From positions 62,001 through 126,000 of the forward strand of contig NZ_JAFCME010000013.1 in assembly GCF_018130065.1 (NCBI RefSeq): a stretch of 64,000 nt of DNA. The letters are read 5' to 3'. The first letter of the stretch is position 1. Every line of letters starts with the position of its first letter. The DNA comes from Bradyrhizobium sp. AUGA SZCCT0158 (lineage in GTDB: Bacteria > Pseudomonadota > Alphaproteobacteria > Rhizobiales > Xanthobacteraceae). Shown one piece after another: positions 26,653-35,818 of this stretch. The translations under genes were made by a program, and so were the position numbers. The notes below the pieces were generated by a model that did no database searches, was not told the DNA's origin, and saw only the letters and a list, made by a program, of their open reading frames with translations.

Positions 26653-27720
26653 ATGCGCATCGCGCAGGTTGCTCCGTTGACGGAGGCTGTTCCGCCCAGG
26701 CTGTATGGCGGCACCGAACGCGTCGTCTATTGGCTGACCGAGGAACTGGTCGCTCTGGGACACGAGGTCACGCTATTCGCCAGCGGCGATTCCCGAACCT
26801 CCGGCAAACTGGATGCGACGTGGCCGAAGGCGCTGAGGCTGGACGGGTCGGTGCGGGATCCGAACGCACTTCACATGCTGATGCTCGAGCGCGTACGGCA
26901 AAAATGTGACGATGAAGAATTCGACTTTCTTCATTTCCATCTCGACTACTATCCGTTCTCGCTGTTCGCGCGGCAGCCGACGCCGTTCGTGACCACGCTT
27001 CATGGCCGGCTGGATCTTCCCGAGCATCAGCCGGTGTTCGCGACATTCTCGAAGATTCCGCTTGTTTCGATCTCAAATGCGCAGCGGCGGCCGGTGCCGA
27101 AAGCAAACTTCATCAACACCATCTACCACGGCCTGCCGGAGAAGTTGCTGACGCCCCAGGCGGTGAAGCCGAGCTATCTGGCCGTCCTCGGCCGTATCGC
27201 GCCGGAGAAGGGCGTGGACCGGGCGATCAGGATCGCGATACGCTGCGGCATCCCGCTCAAGATTGCGGCGAAGGTCGATCGCGCCGACCAGGAATATTAC
27301 GATGCGATCATCAAGCCGATGATGGATCATCCGCTGGTCGAGTTTATCGGCGAAATCGGGGACCACGAGAAAGCCGAGTTCCTGAGCGGGGCGATCGGGT
27401 TGCTGCTGCCGATCGACTGGCCGGAGCCGTTCGGCCTCGTCATGATCGAGGCCATGGCCTGCGGCACGCCCGTGATCGCCTACAACCGTGGATCGGTTCC
27501 TGAAATCATCGACGACGGAAAGACCGGCTTCATCGTCGAGGATGAAATCAGCGCGGTCGCCGATGTCGGGCGGCTGGGGGAACTGGATCGCCAGGCCATT
27601 CGCACGCATTTCGAGACGCGCTTTACGGCTCGCCGTATGGCGCTCGACTATGTCAACACCTATCAGGGCATGATCGAGGCGGTGAAGCCGCGGATGAAAC
27701 TGGTCAGCAGCGCCGAATAA
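26653..27720 (+). CDS. GT4 family glycosyltransferase
   Basis: 355 aa. GT-B fold: MRIAQVAPLTEAVPPRLYGG at the N-terminus is the typical GT4 acceptor loop; the C-terminal half contains VLGRIAPEKGVDRAI and the donor-binding EPFGLVMIEAMACGTPVIAY. Retaining transfer from a nucleotide sugar is expected. The acceptor is unknown. An EcfG-type promoter precedes it, and GGAGGTTGTTAGG is the ribosome binding site. The divergent neighbours (ABC exporter, glycogen debranching enzyme) hint at a stress-induced saccharide or glycan. Confidence 0.92.
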   Translation: MRIAQVAPLTEAVPPRLYGGTERVVYWLTEELVALGHEVTLFASGDSRTSGKLDATWPKALRLDGSVRDPNALHMLMLERVRQKCDDEEFDFLHFHLDYYPFSLFARQPTPFVTTLHGRLDLPEHQPVFATFSKIPLVSISNAQRRPVPKANFINTIYHGLPEKLLTPQAVKPSYLAVLGRIAPEKGVDRAIRIAIRCGIPLKIAAKVDRADQEYYDAIIKPMMDHPLVEFIGEIGDHEKAEFLSGAIGLLLPIDWPEPFGLVMIEAMACGTPVIAYNRGSVPEIIDDGKTGFIVEDEISAVADVGRLGELDRQAIRTHFETRFTARRMALDYVNTYQGMIEAVKPRMKLVSSAE

Positions 27721-27792
27721 CGTTGCCGGAGCAGGGCGCTCGATTCTTAAACCCGTCGATGGCGTGCGTCATCGACGGGACGCGCTCGCGCG

Positions 27793-28572
27793 TCAGGACG
27801 CGGTGTTCGATTGACCGTTCGACACCGGGTCGTCGCCGACGGCGTGCAGCACGAATGGTCTGGCGACACGCCCAGGTTCGGCGACAGGAATGGACGATCT
27901 GCGACTTGCGCGCTTTGGCCGTGGTGCGGTCTGATTTTCGGTGGAGCGAAACAACGCGTAGTCGCGGCTGAATAGCCAGCGCGATGTTTGAAAGACGCCG
28001 TGGGTGATGAACAGAGCGGCGAGCACGTCGATCGAATAGTGGTAGTGGCCGAGCAGCACGACCGCGCCGAAGAACGCGGTCAGCGCGAGAAAGAATACCC
28101 GCCATTGCAAGATGTGCCAGAACGCCAGCGCCGCCAGGAACGGCATTCCGGTGTGACCGGAAAAGAAGAGATCGCTGCCGTAAAAAATGGAGTTGAAGAA
28201 CGGCGCCGGCTGCTGCGGATCGATCGGGGACGGCGCCATGTGGGTGAGCGCCACGAATACGGCGCGGACCACCAGGAACAGCGCCGTGGCCTTCAGCGCG
28301 AACGGCAACCGGTTCGGCCGCCAGGCCAGCAGTCCCGCCGTGATGACGAAGGCCGTGAACGTACCGTAGATGAACAGAAAGCGGACGTTGTAGGGCCCGA
28401 CGCGGCTCAGCACAAAATCCGTGACGTGGTTGCTGGCATGGACCGTAGCATAGGTGACAGCGGCGAAGATCGCGATGCTGCTGGCAGAGAGGAAAGCGGC
28501 GCCCTCGCACAGCGAGCGGACATACGCGCGCGTGCCAAACAGCGTGCGGTAAAGCCGAATGGTGTGTTCCAT
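27793..28572 (-). CDS. PAP2-related, sphingomyelin-synthase-like membrane protein
   Basis: About 259 aa with six hydrophobic segments. The catalytic region reads YGSDLFFSGHTGMPFLAALA and VLLGHYHYSIDVLAALFITH: SGHT and HYHYSIDV match the SMS/PAP2_C subgroup, which transfers phospho-headgroups between lipids, rather than classical PAP2 phosphatases. A basic Arg/Lys-rich cytoplasmic tail ends the protein. GGAGGAG precedes the ATG at 28572; a longer start at 28617 is less likely. Candidate reaction: headgroup exchange on a diacylglycerol, ceramide or hopanoid-linked lipid; not shown by sequence alone. Confidence 0.8.
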   Translation of the reverse strand: MEHTIRLYRTLFGTRAYVRSLCEGAAFLSASSIAIFAAVTYATVHASNHVTDFVLSRVGPYNVRFLFIYGTFTAFVITAGLLAWRPNRLPFALKATALFLVVRAVFVALTHMAPSPIDPQQPAPFFNSIFYGSDLFFSGHTGMPFLAALAFWHILQWRVFFLALTAFFGAVVLLGHYHYSIDVLAALFITHGVFQTSRWLFSRDYALFRSTENQTAPRPKRASRRSSIPVAEPGRVARPFVLHAVGDDPVSNGQSNTAS

Positions 28573-28716
28573 GGCGCCTGCTCCTCCGTTCGCGAAATCT
28601 GCTACGGCTGGCATCACGCGGCCGCCAATTGCGGCGGCTCATCGGCGGTCTGATCGTAGGATTGGATAGCAGGCGGCTCTAAAACAAAGGCCGTCTGCCG
28701 CTGCTTGCCTACGCTG

Positions 28717-28893
28717 TTATCGGTAGCCGAATGCGACAAACCCCGGCGGAAGCGGCTGCGGATTGAGAGCGACCCGCTCGAGCGCGGAGGTAAACCGGTG
28801 CTGCAGTCCGCTGACGATGATGATGCCGCCCGCAACACGGTCGAGTTCAGCTGATGTCAATGCTTCGTCTTTGGCAGGAACTGAATGGGTCAT
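28717..28893 (-). CDS. Short peptide with double-glycine leader and NPQPLPPG motif (58 aa)
   Basis: Begins MTHSVPAKDEALTSAEL and continues DRVAGG, a double-glycine leader with its Gly-Gly near residue 23. The core IIIVSGLQHRFTSALERVAL is followed by NPQPLPPGFVAFGYR. The Pro-rich NPQPLPPG segment is unlike the two other double-glycine peptides in this window. AAGGGAA precedes the ATG at 28893, chosen over a non-ATG start at 28920. Probably exported after cleavage; target and processing enzyme unknown. A GCCGCCAATTGCGGCGG dyad lies 100 bp beyond the stop. Confidence 0.72.
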   Translation of the reverse strand: MTHSVPAKDEALTSAELDRVAGGIIIVSGLQHRFTSALERVALNPQPLPPGFVAFGYR

Positions 28894-28998
28894 GGTTGTT
28901 TCCCTTGGTGAGGCGGGCACGGCGCCGTCGCCGAGCGGACATTACCTCGCTCGCCCTGATTGGTGTGTGAGCCAAATCACTCAGGGCTGGCTCGGCCG

Positions 28999-30255
28999 CT
29001 AGCTGATCGTTCCCACGATCGCGCCCATCAGGCAGGTGGCCAGCGTGCCCGAGACGATCGACTTCAGCCCGAGCGCGTTGATCTCCTCGCGGCGCCCGGG
29101 TGCCATGGTGCCGAGGCCGCCGATCATGATGCCGAGGCTCGCGAAGTTGGCAAAGCCGCACATCGCATACAGCATGATCAGCCGCGAGCGCGGATCGAGC
29201 GCGTCGGGACCGAGCTTCGATAGATCGACATAGGCGATCAACTCGTTGAGCACCGTCTTGGTGCCCATAAGGCTTCCCGCCGTGATCGCCTGCGACCACG
29301 GCAGGCCCAACAGCCAGCATACCGGCGCCATCAGATAGCCGAGCAGCCGCTGCAGCGAAATCTTCGCGCCGCCGATCTCGGGCAACAGGCCGAGGATGGC
29401 GTTGGCGAGATAGACCAATGCCACCAGCACCAGCAGCATGGCGACGATGTTGAGCAGCAGCTCCAGTCCGGACGTGGTGCCCTTGACGATCGCATCCATG
29501 GTGCTCTTCACTTCCATGTCGGTGTCAGCAGCGGCCAGCATTCCGCCAGTCCGCTTGTCAGACGTCTCCGGCACCATGATCAGGCTGATCAGAATCGCCG
29601 CGGGTGCGCCGAGCACCGAGGCAATGACGAAATGCGCCGCCGCATCCGGGATCAATGGCGCGAGAAACGTGGCGTACAGCACCAGCACGGTACCGGCGAT
29701 CCCGGCCATGCCGCCGGTCATCACCATGAACAATTCGCTGCGGGTGAGTTGCGAAAGGTATGGGCGGATGAACAGGGGCGCCTCGACCATGCCGAGGAAG
29801 ATGTTGGCGGCGGCGGACAGCCCGACCGCGCCGCCGACGCCGAGCGTGCGTTCCAGAAGCCAGGCCATGCCGCGCACGATCGGCGGCAGCACCCGCCAGT
29901 AGAACAGCAGCGTGGTCAGCACGCTCATGACCAGGATGATCGGCAGCGCCTGAAACGCCAGGATGAAATCGGCGCCCGGCGCCTTGAGGTCGAAGGGAAG
30001 CGTGCCGCCGCCGAGATAGCCGAACACGAAGGAGGTGCCGGCGCGGGACGCTGCCGCGATGATATTGACCGCGTCATTGATGGCGCCGAACGCCTTTGCG
30101 ACCAGCGGCAGCTTGAGCAGCACCAGCGCGGTAAGCACGGTGACCGCAAGCCCGACCGCCATCTGCCGCCATGACACCGCGCGGCGGTTCTCGCCGAGCG
30201 CCCACGCGATTCCCAGCAACGCCAGCACGCCGAAAGCCGATTGCAGTTGCAGCAT
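28999..30255 (-). CDS. Concentrative nucleoside transporter (NupC/CNT family)
   Basis: 418 aa, about ten membrane segments. CNT motifs are visible: FVFGYLGGGTLPFDL, IVMSVL-type core helices, SAAANIFLGMVEAPLFIRPY, LFMVMTGGMAGIAGTVLVLY and the C-terminal GTKTVLNELIAYVDL with YAMCGFANFASLGIMIGGLG. It imports nucleosides with protons or sodium. The ATG at 30255 gives the usual family N-terminus (MLQLQSAFGVLALL); an upstream in-frame start adds an implausible Cys-rich segment. Confidence 0.95.
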   Translation of the reverse strand: MLQLQSAFGVLALLGIAWALGENRRAVSWRQMAVGLAVTVLTALVLLKLPLVAKAFGAINDAVNIIAAASRAGTSFVFGYLGGGTLPFDLKAPGADFILAFQALPIILVMSVLTTLLFYWRVLPPIVRGMAWLLERTLGVGGAVGLSAAANIFLGMVEAPLFIRPYLSQLTRSELFMVMTGGMAGIAGTVLVLYATFLAPLIPDAAAHFVIASVLGAPAAILISLIMVPETSDKRTGGMLAAADTDMEVKSTMDAIVKGTTSGLELLLNIVAMLLVLVALVYLANAILGLLPEIGGAKISLQRLLGYLMAPVCWLLGLPWSQAITAGSLMGTKTVLNELIAYVDLSKLGPDALDPRSRLIMLYAMCGFANFASLGIMIGGLGTMAPGRREEINALGLKSIVSGTLATCLMGAIVGTIS

Positions 30256-30436
30256 GATCTCGAAGTCCCCCGGTCGATTATGGCAGCGGGGGACTTGCAA
30301 GCGCAATGCCGGGCAGCCCTTCGCCGCCTGGCATTGACAGCCCGTGGGCATTGACAGGGGGATCAGGGTCGTTCACGGCGTAACCAACAACAATGCGAGC
30401 GGACGCACGCTTCGAAAAGCAGGATACCGGCCTCAA

Positions 30437-31660
30437 ATGTCTTCCCTGATGCCTGTCGGCGCCGGCGATCTGCTCAGGCATCCCTCCTTCCTGTCGTTTC
30501 TGCTGTCGCGCAGCCTGTCGCGTTTCGCCAGCCAGATCGGGGCCGTTGCCATCGGCTGGCAGGTCTATGACATGACCGGCAGCGCCTTCGATCTCGGCAT
30601 GATCGGGCTGGTTCAATTCCTCCCCACGGCGTTGTTTCTGTTCGTGGCCGGCCATGCCGCCGACCGCTACGAACGCAAACGGGTGGTGCAACTCTGCCAG
30701 ATCGCCGAGGGGCTGACGGCGCTGTTTCTGGCCTGGGGCGCCTATGCGGGCTTTCTTAGCGTCACGCAGATATTCATTGCATCCTTCGTGCTCGGTATAG
30801 CCGGCGCCTTCGAAAGCCCGGCATTGGCCGCGCTGCTGCCGCTGATCGCGCCGAAAGGCGCGCTGCAGCGTGCCACCGCGGTCTCGAGCGGCGCGGCGCA
30901 AATCGCCACCATCGCCGGTCCTGCACTCGGCGGCTTGGCCTATGCCATCGCCCCCAGCGCAGCCTTTGGGGTCATGACTGCGTTTTTCCTATTCGGGGCA
31001 GCAATCATGGGGGCGATCCGGCTGACGCAGCCGGCTGTGGTACGGGATGCCGCGACACCGGATGATATCTTTGCCGGCGTCAAATTCGTCCGCAACAACC
31101 CGGCGATTCTCGGAACGATTTCGCTTGATCTGTTCGCGGTGCTGCTCGGCGGCGCCACCGCGCTGCTGCCGATCTATGCCCGTGACATCCTGCAGACCGG
31201 CCCGCTCGGCCTCGGCATCCTGCGCGCCGCGCCCGCGATCGGCGCGCTGCTGATGACGGTGTTCCTCGCCCACCACACCATCAACCACCGCGTCGGAATA
31301 CGGATGTTTCAGGCCGTGATCGTGTTCGGCGTGGTGACGGTGGTGTTTGCGCTGTCGCACTGGATGTGGCTGTCGGTGCTGGCGCTGGTGGTGCTGGGCG
31401 CCGCCGACGTCGTGAGCGTCGTGATCCGCTTCTCGCTGGTGCAGCTCGCAACGCCCGACGACATGCGCGGCCGGGTCGGCGCGGTCAATTTCCTGTTCAT
31501 CAACGCGTCAAACCAGCTCGGTCAGTTCGAAAGCGGCGTTACCGCCGCCTTGTTCGGCGCGATGCCGGCCGCCGTGCTCGGCGGCGTCGGCACGATTGCG
31601 ATCGCGCTATTGTGGATGAAGCTGTTTCCGACGCTGCGGGATGTGGAGAAGCTGGAGTAG
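30437..31660 (+). CDS. MFS transporter (EntS-like MFS_3)
   Basis: 407 aa, twelve hydrophobic segments. After MSSLMPVGAGDLLRHPSFLS come VAIGWQVYDMTGSAFDLGMI and FVAGHAADRYERKRVVQL, the MFS_3 pattern shared with enterobactin exporter EntS. RVGAVNFLFINASNQLGQFE is a conserved late motif. It is probably an exporter; substrate unknown. It stands alone, oriented away from the divergent CNT gene, and ends just before a palindromic repeat. Confidence 0.88.
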   Translation: MSSLMPVGAGDLLRHPSFLSFLLSRSLSRFASQIGAVAIGWQVYDMTGSAFDLGMIGLVQFLPTALFLFVAGHAADRYERKRVVQLCQIAEGLTALFLAWGAYAGFLSVTQIFIASFVLGIAGAFESPALAALLPLIAPKGALQRATAVSSGAAQIATIAGPALGGLAYAIAPSAAFGVMTAFFLFGAAIMGAIRLTQPAVVRDAATPDDIFAGVKFVRNNPAILGTISLDLFAVLLGGATALLPIYARDILQTGPLGLGILRAAPAIGALLMTVFLAHHTINHRVGIRMFQAVIVFGVVTVVFALSHWMWLSVLALVVLGAADVVSVVIRFSLVQLATPDDMRGRVGAVNFLFINASNQLGQFESGVTAALFGAMPAAVLGGVGTIAIALLWMKLFPTLRDVEKLE

Positions 31661-31677
31661 GGCGACGACCCTCACCA

Positions 31678-31822
31678 CGTCGTCCCGGCCTTGAGCCGGG
31701 ACCCATACGCCGTGCATTCTCGATGAGAACGCAAATGGTAGAGGCCTCGTAACCCAATCACCGCCGCGGAGTATGGGTCCCCCGATGCGCAATTGCGCAT
31801 CTGAGCTCAAGGCCGGGACGAC
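31678..31822. repeat. Palindromic repeat (CGTCGTCCCGGCCTTGAGCC type)
   Basis: CGTCGTCCCGGCCTTGAGCC and GGGACCCATAC on the left are mirrored by GTATGGGTCCC and GCTCAAGGCCGGGACGAC on the right. An internal ATGCGCAATTGCGCAT dyad is present. A second copy of this type is at 55404-55523. Confidence 0.85.
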
Positions 31823-31836
31823 ATCGGTGGATTTGG

Positions 31837-32601
31837 CTACCCCCGCCCGACGAACGGCATCTTGGTCGCCATCACCGTCATGAACAGCACGTTGGCATCG
31901 AGCGGCAGGCCGGCCATGTAAGCCACCGCGTCGCCGACCGCTTTTGCGTCCATGCGTGGCTCGTGTTTCATCGTGCCGTCGGGCTGCATCACGCCGGGCC
32001 CGGCGACCATGCGGTCGGTCATCGGGGTTGCCGCGTTGCCGATGTCGACCTGGCCGACCGCGATGTCGTAAATGCGGCCGTCGAGGTTGGTGGCCTTGGT
32101 CAGGCCCGTGATGGCGTGCTTGGTCGAGGTGTAGGCCGACGAGAACGGCCGTGGCGCATGCGCCGAGATCGAGCCGTTGTTGATGATGCGGCCGCCGCGC
32201 GGGTTCTGGTCCTTCATGATGCGGAAGGCATGCTGGGTGCACAGGAACGGGCCGGTGAGGTTGGTGTTCACCACTGCCTGCCACTGTTCGAGGCTGAGGT
32301 CCTCAAAGTTCACCGGCGGCGCGCCCATGCCGGCGTTGTTGAAGAGCACGTCGAGCCGGCCGTAGGTTTCCTTGACCTTGTCGAACAGGGCGGCGATCGA
32401 GGCTGGGCTCGTCATGTCGGCGGAAACGCACAGGCTCTTGCCGACATTGTCGCCGAGCTTCTTGGTCTCCTCCAGCATCTCCATGCGGCGCCCGGCGAGC
32501 ACCACGGTGAAGCCGGCATTCATCAGCGCTAGCGATGCCGCGCGTCCGACGCCGGTGCCCGCGCCGGTGACGACTGCGATCTTGTTTGCTGCTTCGGCCA
32601 T
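31837..32601 (-). CDS. Short-chain dehydrogenase/reductase
   Basis: 254 aa Rossmann enzyme. [13 protein letters not shown] is the nucleotide-binding glycine motif, NNAG appears in [14 protein letters not shown], Ser in [15 protein letters not shown] and the catalytic YxxxK in [16 protein letters not shown](P)-dependent alcohol or ketone oxidoreduction is expected; substrate unknown. The ATG at 32601 is preceded by GAGGAAAC. It lies 13 bp after the Anbu gene stop in the same direction, so the two may be co-transcribed. Confidence 0.92.
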   Translation of the reverse strand: MAEAANKIAVVTGAGTGVGRAASLALMNAGFTVVLAGRRMEMLEETKKLGDNVGKSLCVSADMTSPASIAALFDKVKETYGRLDVLFNNAGMGAPPVNFEDLSLEQWQAVVNTNLTGPFLCTQHAFRIMKDQNPRGGRIINNGSISAHAPRPFSSAYTSTKHAITGLTKATNLDGRIYDIAVGQVDIGNAATPMTDRMVAGPGVMQPDGTMKHEPRMDAKAVGDAVAYMAGLPLDANVLFMTVMATKMPFVGRG

Positions 32602-32614
32602 TGTTTCCTCGCCT

Positions 32615-33373
32615 TTACTTCTTTGTTTCTGTTTCTGATTTGTAGGGTGGTCTTGGAATATTCTGATGCGCTGCGCGCAGCGCCGCCGACCAGCGTGAAC
32701 GCAGATCGTGGAAATAGGGCTCGCCGGCCTCGATGCGGTGATTGAGATCGGCCTCGCAGGCATCCGCGCGCACCACCAATACGTCGATCGGCAGGCCGAC
32801 GCCGAGATTGGAGCGCATCGTCGAATCCATCGAGATCAGGCTGGTCTTCAGCGCCTCGTACAGTTCGACATCGTAATGCATGGCGCGGTCGAGCACCGGC
32901 TTGCCGTATTTATGCTCGCCGATCTGCAGGTACGGCGTGTCGGTCGTGCATTCGATGAAATTGCCGGCGGTGTAGACCATGAACAGCCGCATCCGCGAGC
33001 CCTTGATCTGGCCGCCGAACAGGAACGAGACGTCGAAACTGACGTCTTCGGAGCGCAGCGCGTCGCCCTCGGTGGCGTGGACGCTGCGAATGGCGCGGCC
33101 GATGCGCTGGGCGGCCTGGAACATGGTCGGCGCGTTCATCAGCGTTTCGACCTCGCCGTTGTGCGGGTCTTCGATGCCCTCGGTCAGGGTTGACAGCACC
33201 GACTGGCTGATCGCCAAATTGCCGGCGCTGGCGATCGCCATGATGCGCTCGCCCGGCTTTGAGAAAATGTGCAGCTTGCGAAAGGTCGAGACGTTGTCGA
33301 GGCCGGCATTGGTGCGGGTATCCGCGATCATGACCAGACCGTCCCGTACCAGCACTCCGCAACAATAGGTCAT
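32615..33373 (-). CDS. Anbu (proteasome-related ancestral beta-subunit) protease
   Basis: 252 aa. The Ntn-hydrolase starts [20 protein letters not shown]: Thr2 becomes the N-terminal nucleophile after Met removal, as in Anbu/Hsl[18 protein letters not shown] and [19 protein letters not shown] are the Anbu core. The family forms helical or ring assemblies and usually sits beside alpha-E, circularly permuted ATP-grasp and transglutaminase genes, in a predicted peptide-tagging system. Those three occur in this window 12 kb away (45530-48863), not adjacent. A weak ribosome binding site precedes the ATG. Confidence 0.9.
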   Translation of the reverse strand: MTYCCGVLVRDGLVMIADTRTNAGLDNVSTFRKLHIFSKPGERIMAIASAGNLAISQSVLSTLTEGIEDPHNGEVETLMNAPTMFQAAQRIGRAIRSVHATEGDALRSEDVSFDVSFLFGGQIKGSRMRLFMVYTAGNFIECTTDTPYLQIGEHKYGKPVLDRAMHYDVELYEALKTSLISMDSTMRSNLGVGLPIDVLVVRADACEADLNHRIEAGEPYFHDLRSRWSAALRAAHQNIPRPPYKSETETKK

Positions 33374-33550
33374 TCCACGTCCCCGAAACCGTCCGAACTA
33401 CCGGCGGGGCACTAGTAGCCAATTTTTCGGGGGCATCCAACCCCAATTCCCCAGGCCGTGGCATGCGCTGGATGGGTAAAAAGACGCATTGCGCGGAATG
33501 AGGGCTCGATCGGCGCTGCGGACCGAACCCTACGACACGCCTCCGTCGTT

Positions 33551-34918
33551 CTATTTGCCACCGACAAGGAGGTTCTTGTAGATTTTCCCGTCCTTCATGA
33601 TGACGACGAAATTCTTTGCCGGGTCTTCGATCAGCTTGATGTTATCGACGGGGTTGCCATCCACCAGCAGCAGGTCGGCCAGCGCGCCTTCTTCCACTAC
33701 ACCGAGCTTGCCGGGATAAGGATTGCGAAGCCCGGACATGGCAAGCAGTTCTGCGTTTGTCGATGTCGCCATGACCAGCGCTTCAGCGGGGGTGTACCAA
33801 CGGGTAAGCGAGGCCAGAATTGCTCCTTGTTGTTGCGCCAGTTCGCGGGAGAACAGCACATCCGTGCCCCACGCCGTCTTGATCTTGTATTTCTTAGCCA
33901 TCTGATAGGCGCGGGCTATCCCGGGCCAGACCTCTTCCGCTTTGGCTCGCTGGACAGAACCCTCAGGAAGGCCCAGCCTCATCCCCTCCGGCAGTGGCTG
34001 CATGCTCAGCCAAACACCCTTGTCCGCGATCAATTTTGCGGTTGCGTCGTCCATCAGGAAACCGTGCTCGATACACCTCGCGCCGGCCGCAATAGCGCTC
34101 CGGATCGCAGTCGACGTAAAGGCGTGCGCGGCGACGTATGTCCCCCAATTTTCGGCCGCTTCGACCGCGGCGCGCATTTCGGCCTCCGTGAAGGTCTTAA
34201 CGTCGATCGGACTGAAGGGGGACGACACCCCGCCGCCCGCCGTCAACTTGACTTGTGAGGCGCCCTGCATGAGCTGTTCGCGTACGCGCACGCGCAGCTC
34301 GTCAGGGCTATCGGCAACGATGGCGCCGCCAATCTGCTCCATGCGGGTAAGCATGCCGCCGATCGTTCGCGGCAGATCAGTCAGCTGCCGGAAATCCCCA
34401 TGCCCGCTCGTGACAGTGATCATGGCGCCGGACGGATAGATACGCGGGCCCTTGACGATGCCTTCATCGATGGCGCGCTTGAGGCCGAACACCGGCCCGC
34501 CCACGTCGCGAATGGTGGTGAAGCCGCGCATCAGAGTATCTGTCGCTTCGTCGCCAGCCACCAGATTGTTGAAACCGACGTCACCGAACGCCTCTACCGG
34601 GTTCGTGCGGATCAGCATCGCGTGCCAATGCGCATCGATCAGGCCCGGCATCAGGACGCGGCCGGCACCATTGATCGTTGCGGTTTGAGCGTCGACCGCG
34701 ATCGGCGCCGTCGAAACCTTCTCTATCGTGTTGCCTCGGATCAGGACGTTGGACGGCGCTGAAACCGCGCCACTCTTTCCGTCGAAGATCCTGACGTTCT
34801 GAAATAATGCAGCTTGCTGGGCTTGCGCGGAGGGCGGGGCGGAGAAGCTCATTCCGATTGCAGCCAGAACTACCAGCACGGAACTGCCGGGGAATATTCT
34901 CAAGCAAGACATTCTCAT
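33551..34918 (-). CDS. Secreted amidohydrolase-family protein
   Basis: 455 aa. A signal peptide ending near PPSAQAQQ is followed by a metal-dependent amidohydrolase TIM barrel. GLIDAHWHAM carries the first His pair, VKLTAGGG the position of the bridging Lys, AHAFTSTAI and CIEHGF the next histidines and AWGTDVLFS the catalytic Asp. The family includes imidazolonepropionase-like and Xaa-Pro dipeptidase-like enzymes. The signal peptide implies periplasmic action on amide or peptide-like compounds. Substrate unknown. Confidence 0.88.
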   Translation of the reverse strand: MRMSCLRIFPGSSVLVVLAAIGMSFSAPPSAQAQQAALFQNVRIFDGKSGAVSAPSNVLIRGNTIEKVSTAPIAVDAQTATINGAGRVLMPGLIDAHWHAMLIRTNPVEAFGDVGFNNLVAGDEATDTLMRGFTTIRDVGGPVFGLKRAIDEGIVKGPRIYPSGAMITVTSGHGDFRQLTDLPRTIGGMLTRMEQIGGAIVADSPDELRVRVREQLMQGASQVKLTAGGGVSSPFSPIDVKTFTEAEMRAAVEAAENWGTYVAAHAFTSTAIRSAIAAGARCIEHGFLMDDATAKLIADKGVWLSMQPLPEGMRLGLPEGSVQRAKAEEVWPGIARAYQMAKKYKIKTAWGTDVLFSRELAQQQGAILASLTRWYTPAEALVMATSTNAELLAMSGLRNPYPGKLGVVEEGALADLLLVDGNPVDNIKLIEDPAKNFVVIMKDGKIYKNLLVGGK

Positions 34919-34946
34919 AGCCGTGTGCCCCCGTTATCTGATCTGG

Positions 34947-35156
34947 TTAGCGAATCTGACCGTTCTCATTGCGCCTGATGATCTTGAGAACCCAGAAGAT
35001 CACGCCGGCAATCAGGGACAGGACGCCAAGAAACGATAACGCCGTTGACTCGAGGTTCATGCCTGCGACCAGCAACACGCATCCCAGGACGATCAGAACC
35101 AGACCGCCGAGCTTTTTCGCGAGAAAAACGGACCCTTCGTCAGCACGTGCAACCAT
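34947..35156 (-). CDS. Small two-helix membrane protein (69 aa)
   Basis: MVARADEGSVFLAKKLGGLV opens the protein; two membrane segments (GLVLIVLGCVLLVAGM and FLGVLSLIAGVIFWVL) end in a basic IIRRNENGQIR tail. AAGGGAG precedes the ATG at 35156. It lies 13 bp after the HdeD stop in the same direction, so the two are probably co-transcribed. No recognised function. Confidence 0.72.
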   Translation of the reverse strand: MVARADEGSVFLAKKLGGLVLIVLGCVLLVAGMNLESTALSFLGVLSLIAGVIFWVLKIIRRNENGQIR

Positions 35157-35169
35157 AGCGACCACTCCC

Positions 35170-35733
35170 TTATGCCGTTTTCGCCGACGGCCACCACGCA
35201 TAAGCCAGCCACGCGATGCCGTGAGATATCAGATCGACGCCGAGGACAAATCCAAGCACCCAGAGACCGGTCACCGGGAATCCCGTCAGAATGACGAGGC
35301 CGGCCAGGACGCCGAAGGCGCCGGACAGCAGCATGATCCAGCCCGCATCTTTCCAGTGGCCGAAGCCCAGCAGAATTCGAACGATGCCGGATATCAGCAG
35401 CAACAGGCCGAGGACATAGGTGAGGATCAAGGCGCTGGCGACCGGCTGGCTCACCAGCACCGCGCCGAACGCGATGTACAAAATGCCGAGCAGCACCTGC
35501 CATACGAAGCCGCCCCATCCCTTGGTCCAGAACGCGTGAATCACTTCGAAGGCGCCCGCGATGATCGAGATCCAGCCGATGAACATCGTGCTGATGACGG
35601 TCACCAGAACGACGTCACCCAACACCAGGATTCCCGCGGCGATCATCACCAGTCCAAGGAGGATGCAGATCCAAAATGGTGGCGCGGACAAACCATCGGC
35701 GCGCAGTCGTGAACTACCGTCATAAGTGGTCAT
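35170..35733 (-). CDS. HdeD-family membrane protein (DUF308)
   Basis: 187 aa, six hydrophobic helices in two triplets. GILVLGDVVLVTVISTMFIG and GWISIIAGAFEVIHAF are characteristic of HdeD, the inner-membrane acid-resistance protein of enterobacteria. GAGGAGGACAAC precedes the ATG. It heads a group with a small membrane protein and, further right on the same strand, an MFS pump and a glutaminase. Envelope or acid stress defence is an inference from family and neighbours. Confidence 0.9.
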   Translation of the reverse strand: MTTYDGSSRLRADGLSAPPFWICILLGLVMIAAGILVLGDVVLVTVISTMFIGWISIIAGAFEVIHAFWTKGWGGFVWQVLLGILYIAFGAVLVSQPVASALILTYVLGLLLLISGIVRILLGFGHWKDAGWIMLLSGAFGVLAGLVILTGFPVTGLWVLGFVLGVDLISHGIAWLAYAWWPSAKTA

Positions 35734-35818
35734 GTTGTCCTCCTCGGATCGGAGCCTGTGCGATCAAATGAGCGGCGCAGCATCGGCCGCTCGGGTCTCA
35801 TCAGCATCCTGAAATCGG

